DNA of 64,000 nucleotides from Atrichornis clamosus (lineage: Eukaryota; Chordata; Aves; Passeriformes; Menuridae): positions 550,529 to 614,528 of the forward strand of contig WBMZ01008618.1 in the NCBI GenBank assembly GCA_013400975.1, written 5' to 3'. Of the stretch, positions 26,457 through 38,609 are shown piece after piece; within the stretch, counting starts at the first letter, position 1, and every line of letters begins with the position of its first letter. The notes under the pieces were generated by a model that saw nothing but the letters and a program-made list of their open reading frames with translations, made no database searches and was not told where the DNA came from. Both the position numbers and the translations under genes were made by a program.

Positions 26457-29400
26457 GATCAAGCACCAGACTTCCAACTGGGATAACCCCTGGAGATTCC
26501 AAATTTTGGAAAGATTTCTGACTCAAGAATACAAAACTGCTTTACCTACACACTCCATTTATAGAGTAACACCACAGCACTGCATTTATTGGCAGAACTG
26601 TCATATCAGAAGAAGTAACTGCTAACAAAACTTTAAATTTTGCTTTGGATGCTTCAGATTCTGCACATGCAAGTTCTAGAGTCTCCAATAATATTTTTAA
26701 TTGCATTTACTCTATAGAAAGTCCAGATGTTTCCAGGTTATTATCTTCTTAATATAAAAAAATAACATCTTGTCAATTAGCAATTATCCAGCCTTAGAAA
26801 CAGAGCAGCACAGGACAGGCAGAGGGAAGAGAGAAGGCATCTTGGCTGAAGTGCTGGGCAGAGACACTGGAGATGAGCACTAGACACCACATCACACCTT
26901 CTCCTGGTCCTACACACAGCCTCCCTGGGGCTCTATGGGCCATTCCCAGCTCCATAGGGATGGTGCAATGGGAGCTTCAATAATAACTGGGGACCCTGGA
27001 GACACTGCACTAGGTTAGACAACAGGTTTCCTCACCATTTCAGGAATGTAGGTCATCCCTAAGGGTCCACACAAGATCTTGCTTACCCATAATTTAATGA
27101 TACATCTCCTTTGAGTTTCTGCCCAACACACAGAAGAATATAACCAGTCTTTCCAAGGAGCAAAGTATGCTGTCTGTGCTCAGACTAAAATCCTTTATTA
27201 TAATTTTTCCAACATTCTGAGTAGCCTGCCAGGAGATATTTAGAAGAGTAATAAATCTTACTGGAGCCAGGGATGTGGGAGAAGGGCTCAGGACTAATGC
27301 AAAGATCTGTTTTATGAGTGTCATCTGTTCCTGTTCTGCCAAAGGAAGAATGGCATATTGAAATTACTCTGCTGTAGGCAAAACCAGCAAGGACAGCACA
27401 TTATCCTCCGTTGGCACCCAGGGAGGAAAAGAAAAAAAGAAAAAAAACCATGAAAAACACACTGACGCCAGTATTGGGAAATACAGCAGATAATGTGGTA
27501 CAAGTTAAAATATTAAGGTGCTCAGTTACTGAAGCAGCAAAAATTCCAGGGAGTTGCATACAGTAGCCTGCTGTGCCTGCTCTTTTTTTCTCTCTCTCTG
27601 TTTGTTTTTTGGTGGGGTTTTTTTGGTGGTAGGAAAGATTTTCAGTGGCATTACAGCAAATATAAACATGATATCCTGTAAGCAGGAGAGTGGAAGACAC
27701 ACACTAATGAAAGCAAAATGACTCTCAGTCCAGTGTCTGCTAATGGAGGCAAAGGAGCTGGCACAGCTGAAGGAACAAACACATCTCAACTGTCCACAGA
27801 AGGACATAATGAGCTTGGAAGGAATGTATTGCAAAATTAAAGAGATTTTGCACATCTTGGCAAAGAAATCACAATCAGAGGAGGCACTTCTTCCATTCTA
27901 TATGAAAGAACGTCTAGAAGATGTGAGCATTTACATCTGTAATGGGGGGGATAGAATAAGGTTGAGAACAGAGGAATTTTACTTCTTCTGTTTATCAGGT
28001 TTAGGTCAGCATGTACAACACCTGTATTGATGATGTTCATTTAAAATGAGCAGTCACACACCAGTGACCACTGAGCTCTTTAAAATGTCTTCTGCCTAGG
28101 GAGGGTGCTGAAGGCTTTAGATAAAAATCTTAAATGACATCACTGGTAATGGGCTACTGGAACCTAAAGAAGAAAATATGTGAACATAACAATCTTGAGA
28201 TTTATATAAATCCCTTGCAAAGAGGAGACACTGTTCTCGGTGTGTCTGGCCAGAAAACATAAAGAACTCAAACTGTAGCACAAAGGGACCACTAGGGAAA
28301 AGAAAATCTTTCTTTTGGGGGATGCCAAGTAGGGCTTGGGGGCAGATATTTCCAAAGAGGTCTTGCACTGGTGACAAAGGCATAGGCCTTGCACAGGTGA
28401 CATGCCCTGGGACAGGGAACAGACTAGACAACACCTGAAAGTCTATTTTGAATGTTTTTATGTGATTCTAGCACAAGATCTGTAGCAGTCATCACGATGG
28501 GGAAGATGCAATACTTGATAAAGCTGTAGCTCACAGTTCCTACACCAAGTTAGGAAGTTCATGAGTTCTAGATAACAGCAGATGCTAAAGAGAAGCAGAA
28601 TTGAAAGGAAAGATGTTCCATTTTCCATGGAACAATTATAACAATTTAGAGTCACTGGCTATAAAAGAGACATTTGTGGCAACAAGGTCCAATTGATCTC
28701 GTCATTGGGCACATTGTGCACTCAGAGCTGCCAAGACAGCCAATAATGTTATGCCAAGTAGAGAGGGTAAACTACGGACTCACTCCTGAGACTTCCCACA
28801 GTTTTATCTGGGATTTTGGTCTTCTTTTTCCCCCACAGAGACCCAGAAAAGCTTAAAGTAACAGACTGTTTTCTTCTGACTGCAAAATTTAGTACACATA
28901 TTGACATGTTTTTCAAACTTCAAAAAGGTATCATTTCAGTCTGTAGAACAGGGTTGGCTGGCTCTTAGGATAACCACATCAAGTGACCCATCAACAGCAG
29001 AAACTCATTTTCAAAGACATAGCTTTCAGCATGGCTTTCATCTCCCGAGGAGGAAAAGAAAGAGTTGTCTTTATTTAAAGCTCCTAAACCCAGTGCCAAT
29101 TACTTATAAGAATCATCTGTAAAGAATCTCTTCAAATAGAAGCATGGACACGCAACAAGTAATATTTCAAGTGAAAATGTCTCCTGTTTTTCTCAGGAAA
29201 CCCTGGAAACTGGAGAGCTCCATATGTTAATCTATGCCAGGTAGTGAAACCCCCCAGACTCACAGGCCACTCTTCCCTGCTCCGGTGCTCCACATACAGC
29301 ACCATCCAGCTGCTTTTTTGTGCACCACAAAACAAGCACTGCAAATGCTCCTCATGCAAGCTCACAGACATTGAGCACTATATTCAGAAAGAAGGAGGGG

Positions 29401-32400
29401 AAAAAAAAAAAAAAGCCTGAAATATCAAGGTTTACATGTAACAAAGTAAGAAAAGGAAACAGCAAAGCAAAGCATAGACAGGTGTCACAAAGTTGCACTC
29501 TTAAAACAAAAGAACTATTTTTTAGCACGACAAGTAAGTCATGCTTTCACAGACTGAAATGGGATCAAATCCTCAGGCAATACATTGCAGAAAAGCAGGC
29601 ACCCTCACTGAACCATTCTCATTAAAACACCCTCCCTCTGTCAATGCTAACATTAAATTTTTTTTAAAAAGGAAAAAAAAATCAGCTTTCATTTTCAAGT
29701 GACCTTTCCAAAAAAAACATTCCTAAAAAATATTAAAAGCTTTGTTGAATACAAGCACTCCAATTTCAGTGCTGATAAAACCACGGGTTGATTATAAACC
29801 TTTGTGTTCCTCCACGTACGGAGGTAGCATTGTGCAATCATTGCTGACCCAGGATGAAAAGAAACAAAACAAAAACAAACAAGCATAAACCCACAACTAC
29901 CATTATCCATGCAGGCTCACCAGGCAGTTAGCTGGGATATTAGGTGGAATTGTGCAAGTATGAGAGAGGAAGGGACTGTGATAGACGAGGAGATAATATC
30001 ACACAATGTCACCTAGCAAATGGTGAGCCCAACAGCCACACTGATCTCCAGCAGCAACATAATTATATTTCAAATTAGTTTTCTGCAATGCAAAACGGGA
30101 AATAAGAAAGATCATCAGATGTGATCAAGATACAGAAAGAGACTTGAGTAATATATTTGTGTTTCTGGTCCATTATTATACACAGAAAATGAGGCTGTAC
30201 AATTCCAGTTCATTTCTGAAGGTTCAGGGTCATCTTATTAGGAACAACATATTTACTGTGAACCTGAAGAACCAGTATTGATTTGAATATAAGTGTTTAT
30301 GCTTGGGTTTAGGATCCCTCTTTTCCTGAGCTGTCCTAATGAGCCATGAAAGGAATCCCAGCTAAACCAGAAATTCCCAACCACGGCTGAAATAGGCTTC
30401 TAACTGTGCTATTGTGTTGGCACCAGTAACACAGAAGGAGCAAATTTCCAGCTCAGTGGTTTTCAGGAAATACTGGAAACCAGCAAGAGGATATGGGAAT
30501 ACTGGGATTTGCTGTAGCAAAATGCATAACACAGGGACAATCCAGGCCTGACACCTCCATGGAATTACAGGAGCAGCCAGTTTTTGTGCTTTGTCTCATC
30601 TCCTTCTGCATTGTCTGAAAATGTATAAAAGGTGGCAGCATTGGTGTTACCAAACCTGGGGTTTTGGACCACTTTTCACAGTTGCATCGAGGAAAAGCAG
30701 GGTATGGATGAGCAATATCTGAAATAACACAGACATGGATCCCAAACTCTGTGCTAAGATGATGTAGACAGGCTTCTCAGTGACAGAAATAAGGTCCAAC
30801 TAAACAGTGTACCCTCACAATCATTGTTTTTACTGAATTCATTACAAAAGCAGAGACATTTGGAGGATTCTTATTAAGCAACACACTTTGACATTATCAT
30901 TTTTATATTCCTTTTTATTTTAATGATTTTCCTGCTTCTTGTTTGGTGTTTTGGTAGAAAGAAAAGGCCTGTCCTACAGAACAAACCTAGGAACTGAGTC
31001 AACAAGTCACAGTTATGGGTGAGATCTGAAGCCAAAGCATTTGGTAGATCCATTTCGTTTGGACTAAGTGTAAGAAGGAGTTAGAAAGTAGAAGAATTGA
31101 AACAACACTGATTCATTCACTCAAACACAAACCTTGGGGAAAGCTACCTAGGAATCAGCCTATATGAACAGCAATGTTTTGCAAGATACTACTGTCAAGA
31201 CACGTAGAAAGCAGAAAGAACAAAAACTCTTTCAACCTTTTAAGTGCTAAGAGAGAAACAAACATCCCCAAAATTATAACAGGACTGGAAAATTTGCCCT
31301 GTGATATCAGAAACAGACCTTTGACTAAAGCACTACCCAAGAAAGAGGCCTGGTCTCATAAACAAAGAAAAACAGTCTCGTTATCTGCTATCTAATGTGT
31401 CTGGAGAAATGGGTCACAGGGTGCTTTCTTTGTGAATAAACTTGATGGCTGCAAAGAAATCCAGTCTGGATCATCAGCTTCTCCTCCCTGAGGAAACAGT
31501 CTGCTGGACTCCAGATGCTGGTTACCTTCTTGGCAGTACCTTCTCAGCAATTGTGCTGATTTATGCCTCTAGTTAATTTTAATCCCAGGCCTTGTGTTTA
31601 GGTACCTCACTGCATAATGACAACTGCATGGGATAAAGGAGAAAACTGTATTTTTACAGGTAATTTCCTTCTGTTTTTGTAGCAAGCTGCTATTGATACT
31701 AGTGCAGAATGTTACCTTTGTGCAGAAAATGCAAACTGCAAGGTGATGGTGTCTTTTAAAATGCAGGGGTTTTATCCACCAGGACCAGGCAAGCACTGGT
31801 CCTACTGAGCTCACTGATAAATCTGCTGCTTCCTGTAGGACCTGGGTCAGACCTGTGCTTGTGGATCCCATCACACAAATAAGCTCTGCAAAATAACACT
31901 ACAAGGCTGGCAGCTCAGGGGCACCAGGAGGCCGATGGGGGCAGAAGGCTTTATTTCATTTCAATTTTGAAGACATCATCCTATCTCCTTCTTTCTGCTT
32001 CCATTCTTTTTCTATGCATCCTGAACCTTTCTGTCCATTCTTTCTCCATTCTCCTCCACCTATCTCTGCTGTCATCTGTCAATATTTTCTGGTCCCAGAC
32101 CCCCACCTCTCACTTCACTGTCTATTCTTTTAAATAAGCACTAATTCAAGGGTGAAAAGACAAGAAAGAAAAAAGGAAAAACATGGAATAAAGCTGAAGA
32201 TCTCTGCTACTGCAGTTTATACTCATTTCTATGGCTCCCCCTGAATCCTGCAACACTTTCTAGACACCAAGGAGTCACATCAAAATGTAACCCCTGATTA
32301 TGAGGGTGAGAAAAGCAAGTGGCACAGAAAACTTGGTAATTCTCATCTAAGGGTTGCAACTGCCTATTGGCAGCAGGACTGCAGTGACAGAGTCTATGAT

Positions 32401-34422
32401 TTAGGGTCCTTACCAGAATCTACACTGGTGTTAAACCAACTAATAAAGAGTTGCAACAGAGATGTGCTAATTATATTTTTCCACTTCAATGTGTACTGAA
32501 CATTGTAAACTATCATTTAGTGTCATTATTTTAATGATATATTATGTTGATAATACAATCTGGGTTAATTCCCGAAAGCGAAATCTAGGGAGAAAATGAT
32601 ATTTTTTAAATGTGATTTCTCGTTAACCCTAAACCAGAAACTACCACAGTCACAGCTCCAGGGAAAGCATTTATTTACCAGCAAAGGTAGCAACTATAAT
32701 TGTTATGGAAACAGTTGTCACAAACCAGTTGTCATCTCTGTTATTTTAGTAGCGGGAAAAAACCCCAAAAGATAAACCCAGCACTTGGTGTAGTAAGGCC
32801 CGTGATTAAGAGCTTTCTTTTAAGGCATGTCTCATCTTTTGCTGAGAGAGAGTAAATAGTCAGCAGTGCCTTCAGCAGTGGCACAGAGGAGAAAGCAGAT
32901 ACACTTTTGTATGCCCATCTCAAAGGTATGAGGATATCAAAGTGTAACAAAGTGAAAGCAAAATCCATAATTCTAATCAGGCATGTTCCCTGTCATTTTA
33001 AGCAGTATCAGGCACTCCGTACTTTAAGCATTTCCCACCCCTACCCTATTAGCCTGCAATTAGCAATAATTGCTGTCTCTGAAATTCCACCTGAATCAAG
33101 AGACAGGCATTTTCTCACGTATTTAGGCAATGACTCCAATCCAACCCTGGATGTGAAGGGCAGCTCACACAGGTATTTGTTTACTGCTTTATACTTCATT
33201 GTCAGCTATCCCTGGATGACTGCAGAAGCAAGGAGCCATCTGTGGCCTCCCTGACCACCAAGTATTTCACCAATTGCCCAAGGACAAGATGAAGTGTTTA
33301 TTAGCCTATGTATTATTAGAAATTAATGAAGTCTGGGATCTTCAACATCCTCCTCTGCTTCCTGCAGAGGCAGCTGTGGGAGCACTGATCTACTGCAGAT
33401 TGGCAGAATAATCTCTCTGCCGAACCCCACACCTTTGGTGCCAGGTACTTATTAACAGAGACCAGATTCATTCAGTGTTCATCAAACCATGTAAAAACAA
33501 TGGTTTTCCCCAGAGAGAGGCAGAAGAATTCAAAAAGATCACCAAGCATTGATGTTAACCATTGCTGGCAGAGCTCTCAGGGGCAGAGAATGAGTCTTTG
33601 CTTCTGCAGCCACTAATCACTGGGTGCATGTTCTTGTCCCCAGCCCTGGAGGAACAGCTGCTCCCAGCAGTTACAGACAGCCAAAACAGTTTGAAAAACA
33701 ATGGATTTTAGAAATTCAATACAGTGGAGAGTTAAGGCATTTCACCATTGCATTAAAGGCAGGGTTTGATTCTTGCTTCTGACTGGCATGGAGTGACCGA
33801 AGCAAAACTAGAAGGAGAGAAGCAATCCAAATCCCTTCAATTTATCCTGTGCTGTCCTATTTTTACCCCAAATCTACCCCAGCAGAGGGAAGATGTGAGA
33901 ACTCGCAGGTTACACAACCCTGTGTTTCGCAGTGTTGTTTGGCGCTGCGATGGCTATAATTGTGATACACTGAGAACGTTTGCAGCCTTCTGCAGATCTC
34001 ACACTCACACTTCTGCCCAACTGGTGTGATGTGCTTGTGTTATAACAGCTCAACGTGTTGTAACCAAAAGCTGTCAAGAACGGCGGCTCAAATGATTTTT
34101 CTCCAAACGCTGTCCTTTGTTTAGGTCTGTACATCAAGCAGTTGGAGCAGGGGATGGACACTCAGTGCTATTCACAGACTTTCTGGTTCCCTATCATGAC
34201 ACTGAGCAAAACATCTCATCTGTGCCTCAGCATCCTTCGTTGTCAGCCTGACACACTAATGCCTCACTCACAAAGGCTTTGGAAATGAAGGACCAGGTGG
34301 GTGGCACCTCTCTACAGATAAATTAATTATGTGAATCAGATAGAGGTTTATGATAGATTAGGTATTCCAGGAAATCTAATGATCTTGGTGATCCTGGTCA
34401 TACCACAGAGCAGTCAGCTGCA
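26457..34422. other. noncoding DNA with simple-sequence tracts
   Basis: No gene is supported. Simple sequence includes a pyrimidine then G/T-rich tract at 27581-27630 and an A14 run at 29401-29414 preceded by a G-rich hexamer. ORFs such as 27743-28030 (95 codons), 28117-28434 minus (105) and 32907-33254 (115) have no recognisable domains. A weak CTCF-like string near 31920-31936 has several mismatches to the consensus. Confidence 0.55.
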
Positions 34423-34525
34423 TTTTCCATCAACTTACTAATGCCTGGAGGCATGAATAAAAAGAAAATGTTTTCCATCAACTTACTAATGCCTGGAGGC
34501 ATGAATAAAAAGAAAATGTTTTCCA
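34423..34525. repeat. perfect 48-bp tandem duplication
   Basis: Bases 34423-34470 are repeated without a single difference at 34471-34518, and a further 7 bases (34519-34525) continue the period before the sequence diverges. Each unit begins TTTTCCATCAAC and ends AAAAGAAAATG. Complete identity implies a recent event or an assembly artefact. No ORF or known repeat is involved, so a length polymorphism is the likely consequence. Confidence 0.97.
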
Positions 34526-35999
34526 GCAGCTGCACTCAGACAGAACAGCAAACGTTCTCAGTAAAAGATCCTGACTGTAGTGTCCAAACCACACCGAGCC
34601 TGGGAAGGAACTAACAACAAATGAAATCTCTCAAGGTGAGCTGTTCCTTTCCCACCTCAGAACACTGTTGGACCCACACGTGTTGCCTGGGGGATGGAAG
34701 AGGGGCATTTGTTTGAAGCTCTCTCATCTATCTGAACTTTTTCTCTCCTCAGACTCCTTGACCCCTTGGGAAGCTTCTGCTCTGTCAGGTACATAATCAA
34801 GCCCAAGGGGAAATCAAATGGGCTCGCTTACACAGTCATTACTGGTCCCTACAAAGCTCAAGGGGCTTGTGCTTTCTGAGATTTGTAAGATAAATTGGAA
34901 GAAGGTAGTAAAATAAAGGAAATAAAGAGTGGAGAAAAGTTGGAACGTGTGATTGAAAAGGTCTACTGAAGCACTCCATTTTTTGCAGGAAACCCAGCAG
35001 TCTCTGCTGAGATTTGTTGCAGGACAAGAACCAAAAGATCTGAACCTTTAGTCCTTTGCAAAGCTTTTCCAATCTGCACCACATGCATCACCTCAATGTT
35101 CTAGCTGCAGACAACTCGCTGTCTTTTTCTCAACAAACAGTTTCTCTGAAAAACGCCACAACAGGCATAACCTATTAGGAAGGGCTGACAATAAATCCCT
35201 TATCTTTATTAAGATTCAAATCTTGCTCCACCCCACACTTATCAAATCTATTGATTTCAAAGTAAACAAAACCCTCTGTATAGATTGGCTGTATGTGAAT
35301 CTTGAATTTAAGTGTGCAGGTACCATGATTTAAACAATAGAAAATTGAACCATCACAACAGGCTGGGAAATCATATAGAAGAATTTGCATTCAATCAAAA
35401 TGTATGCTATGCATGTTATTTGCTATATTGAGTCCTTACATTATTTCTGTAGATTAATTTTAACCCCTCACAAGCCACACAACTAAACAGCTGTGAAGCA
35501 TTTGTACATGAAAATCTAGGAAAAAATACTGATTAGTTGATTTGCAATTTGTTTTGGGAAAAAATTGTTATCCACTTCAAGCCATCATTGGAGAAATTGC
35601 TTTTCAAATCTATTACATCTCAGGCATACTAAGTACACTCTAATGAGTTCAAAAATGTGTAATGACACTGTTAATTCTGTGGCTAGCTTGGAATCGAGAC
35701 TTTTTCTTTTCTTCAAAGGAAAATAGGATTATCAAGTGCACTAGGAGAATTTCCTTAACATGATTGATAGGAAGAAAGAGTAATCACCTTTGAAGTGCCA
35801 CTACATATAATACCTCTCCAGTGTTCTCTTTCTCCTTCTGACATCCATGAGTAATTGAAAGTAAAGAAGCTGCTTAGTGTGATCAATGGAGCCCAGATGA
35901 CAGCCCGTTCTCCAACACCCCCCAGCACTGCCGGGTGACAACAGCCTCATCTCTGATACTTTGGGGCTGACACAGGGCAACACATTTTTGAAGTGCCAG
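34526..35999. other. noncoding DNA, nothing specific
   Basis: Unique AT-rich sequence, only short ORFs, no repeat recognised. Confidence 0.55.
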
Positions 36000-36310
36000 A
36001 CTCGCGCTTGGCAGGAATCACGCTGCCAGGATCCCTAATGTCTCGCATTAGGTGCTCCTCTGACAGCACCGAGGGCCGCTCACTTTGTGGGAAATCGTGC
36101 TGGAAGCTGGGTCGGAAATGGAGCCAGGCGTTGCTGAGCCTGGACTCCGTCTCCTAAACCCCGGTTTCTGCTAGAGAGAAGCCTCAGGACCTGTCTTGTG
36201 GCTGATGGATGCCCCTGCCCGCAGCACATCAGAGACATCACCTGTGACACTGCACAGGGGAACCGCAGCTCTGCCAGTGCCACCAGGGGGTACTGCCACA
36301 TCCCCGGTGT
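36000..36310. other. GC-richer block carrying hairpin and CTCF-like site
   Basis: GC and CpG content rise relative to the flanks. CCTAATG (36034-36040) and CATTAGG (36046-36052) form a 7-bp stem with a TCTCG loop, and TGGCAG/CTGCCA just upstream can form another. The block ends with the CTCF-like site at 36280. Overlapping ORFs on both strands (70-85 codons) have no motif. This is a plausible regulatory element rather than a gene. Confidence 0.4.
36280..36293 (+). promoter_or_regulatory. strong CTCF-like binding motif
   Basis: CCACCAGGGGGTAC agrees with the vertebrate CTCF core (CCASYAGRKGGCRS) at every position except one, T in place of the C after GGG. The following bases also fit the extended consensus. 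CTCF binds such sites to set insulator or loop boundaries. The motif points to the plus strand. Occupancy cannot be judged from sequence alone. Confidence 0.55.
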
Positions 36311-38328
36311 GTCACAAGCAGACCAAGACGCACACATTTCTGTTAGTCACCATGTCTGCTAATTGGAAAATTAAACAAAATTGCAGGGCCCGAGTAGACT
36401 GGAGTTGACTCACTGCATGTTTCTGAGGGAATAAATTATCTGAAAAAAAAAAACCTGTTTGGATTGCTTCACATTTATCCATGTAACACTCTTTTGGTAT
36501 TTACAGCTTAGATATCTATAATTAATTACATTACCATTATATGAGGAAGTAGCAAAACAACTGTCTCTATTTGAATTCTTTGAAAGATATCAGGCCAGTC
36601 TGACCTGACTTCTCTAAGAATAACTCCCATAAAAGATAACCTAAAAATCAAGAGAATATGTACAAATTTGGCTTCTATTCTGAGCACTCGGATAAAAAAA
36701 TCTGGTACATACAGAGCGTCTCCTAAAAACATAAAATCAAATGCAACATTATCGAAGTTTCAACAGCTCAAATCACTTCTATTGTTTCATAGTCCTAGGC
36801 ACTGAAATTGGAGGTGGTACACCAAGGCTAAATCACAGTAGTGACAGTTTCTTGTGTCAGACACCTGTCAAAATGTAATAAGAAATCTGTGAAAAGAAAT
36901 AAGATGCCAAAAGCACATCACAACAGGTTTTTTCATTTTCATACATCATGATTCATAAGCCACAGAAACTGCATACCTCTGAAAACAAGGTGGCAGCTAC
37001 ATGCCAACACTTCCTGTTTTGGCAGGAAAGGCTGTGTAATCCCACCCATGGGAATAACCTACACAGGGCAGTGGGCAGTGGCCCATTTCTGCATCACCTG
37101 GCAGAGCTGGCAGAGGCAGCAGAGATGGCTGGAGTCTGGCCAAATCCACACCCTGACTCAACACCCCGTATCTGCAGGGTCTGCAGGTTCCCCACGGGGG
37201 CTCCTGCACACCTGTTCTCCATGGGTGTACACCAGAAATCCAAGTTCCCTTTTCTTTACAAAAAACTCCATGAGCACCAGACACACTGACACCAAACAAT
37301 GGAATCATTTCAGAAAAATCAAAGCCCTCAAAACTGAGTCACGCCAACATGCTCCAAAAACATAATTAGTTAATGCATTTATAGGAAACCTATCACAGGG
37401 ACTGAGGAAAATGGAACAATCACAAAAAGATAGACAGTTCCAAATCTGCAGATGGGCCCATGGACCACAGGAAGGTGCAGGGGTATAGTACTGGCTCCTT
37501 TTTGTAAAAAGGAGGTTTTTAATCTATTCTTTGTAATTAAAGTGAAGACTCTTGTGCAGATGGGCTTTCTGAATGTTATTCAAGTCATCAAATGATACAA
37601 TCACACAGTAACTTAAGTACCATGCACACCTCTGAGCTCACCAACCTGCTCTAACAAACTCTAGCATTACAGCAACAACCAACCTTCCGTAAATCCCCCT
37701 TTACCTCCTACATTACCTATATTTATATGAGAAAACTAATGAAAACAGTGGTCAAAACTGTACATACATTAAGGAGAGGCAATATTCATTTCCATGCTAA
37801 GATGTCTTTCCTTTCAGAGCCCAGGCAGCTTTTTCTGGTTTGTTTTTAAATAGCCCTATTCTGCAATACAGGACAGTGCTGCATTTGCTTGAAAGTCTGC
37901 TTGTTGAAGCTGATTTCTTTAAAACTGTGAATGATATGGTCTGTTCTGAACTACCTATGCAGAGCTTTGGCAGTAACACTCCTACTGGCAGGAAGGGGAG
38001 TTTATAGCTGCAGCTTTGCAAGAAACAAATAACATTTTCCTGTGACTATTGATTGCCATCTATTTTTATGGCACATCTGTGACTTTCAGTGACTTACACA
38101 AGTGTTCTGCATTAATAATATATCTGCTCCAGTTATTTATACATTTACTTGATAAATTAAAAAATACATACTTTTAAAACAACTGTAAGATTTTCCTGAG
38201 AGGAAAATACTAAATGACTACTTTTATAAAAAAGGCCACAGAGCAACACCCAGCAAGAGACCAATTTGTTATTTGCATGTCACATATATCAATGCATATA
38301 CATGTCCCCTGCCTTTTCCTCCCTTTAG
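36311..38328. other. noncoding DNA, nothing specific
   Basis: AT-rich with a moderately GC-rich stretch at 37010-37220 where 103-113-codon ORFs overlap on both strands. None resembles a known protein. Confidence 0.55.
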
Positions 38329-38470
38329 GTTGTTCAGTTCCCTGTCACCTCCTCCCTTGCCAGAAGGACCAGCAGCTGGCTCAGCACCTCCTGCTCCTTC
38401 AGAGGTCCCAGAAGATGAGATTCTGGGCCTTAGGTCTGACCTTTACAACAAGCAATTTGAAAGGGACAAA
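38329..38470 (+). other. exon-like segment (unidentified)
   Basis: A pyrimidine-rich tract ends in CCCTTTAG at 38328, a good 3' splice-site pattern. The following 142 bases are open in one frame, coding a Pro/Ala/Ser-rich start (SSLSPPPLPEGPAAG) and then an acidic and basic stretch (PEDEILGLRSDLYNKQFERD). A fair 5' splice-site pattern, AAA then GTTAGC with G at +5, closes it at 38470. The full open frame runs 38273-38713 (146 codons) because no stop interrupts the flanks, which weakens the argument from openness. I do not recognise the protein. It may be an internal exon of an unidentified gene, or chance. Confidence 0.22.
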
Positions 38471-38593
38471 GTTAGCAACAGTGGTCATTTCCCTGAAGCT
38501 CTGCATGCCTGTGATATTTGCAGGACTAGAGAGACCAGCCACAAAATAAATATTACTATTTACTTTTTATTTTCCTGGCCAATTTTAAACATC

Positions 38594-38609
38594 AAAAAAA
38601 AAAAAAAAA
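38594..38609 (+). repeat. A16 homopolymer
   Basis: Sixteen consecutive A. It follows an AT-rich stretch and has no clear retroposon body or target-site duplication beside it. Confidence 0.95.

Noticed and set aside
31920..31936. Second CTCF-like site (CACCAGGAGGCC)
   Set aside because: Several mismatches to the consensus compared with the strong match at 36280.
38594..38609. A16 run as a retrocopy tail
   Set aside because: No target-site duplication or recognisable retrocopy body upstream; treated as a homopolymer only.
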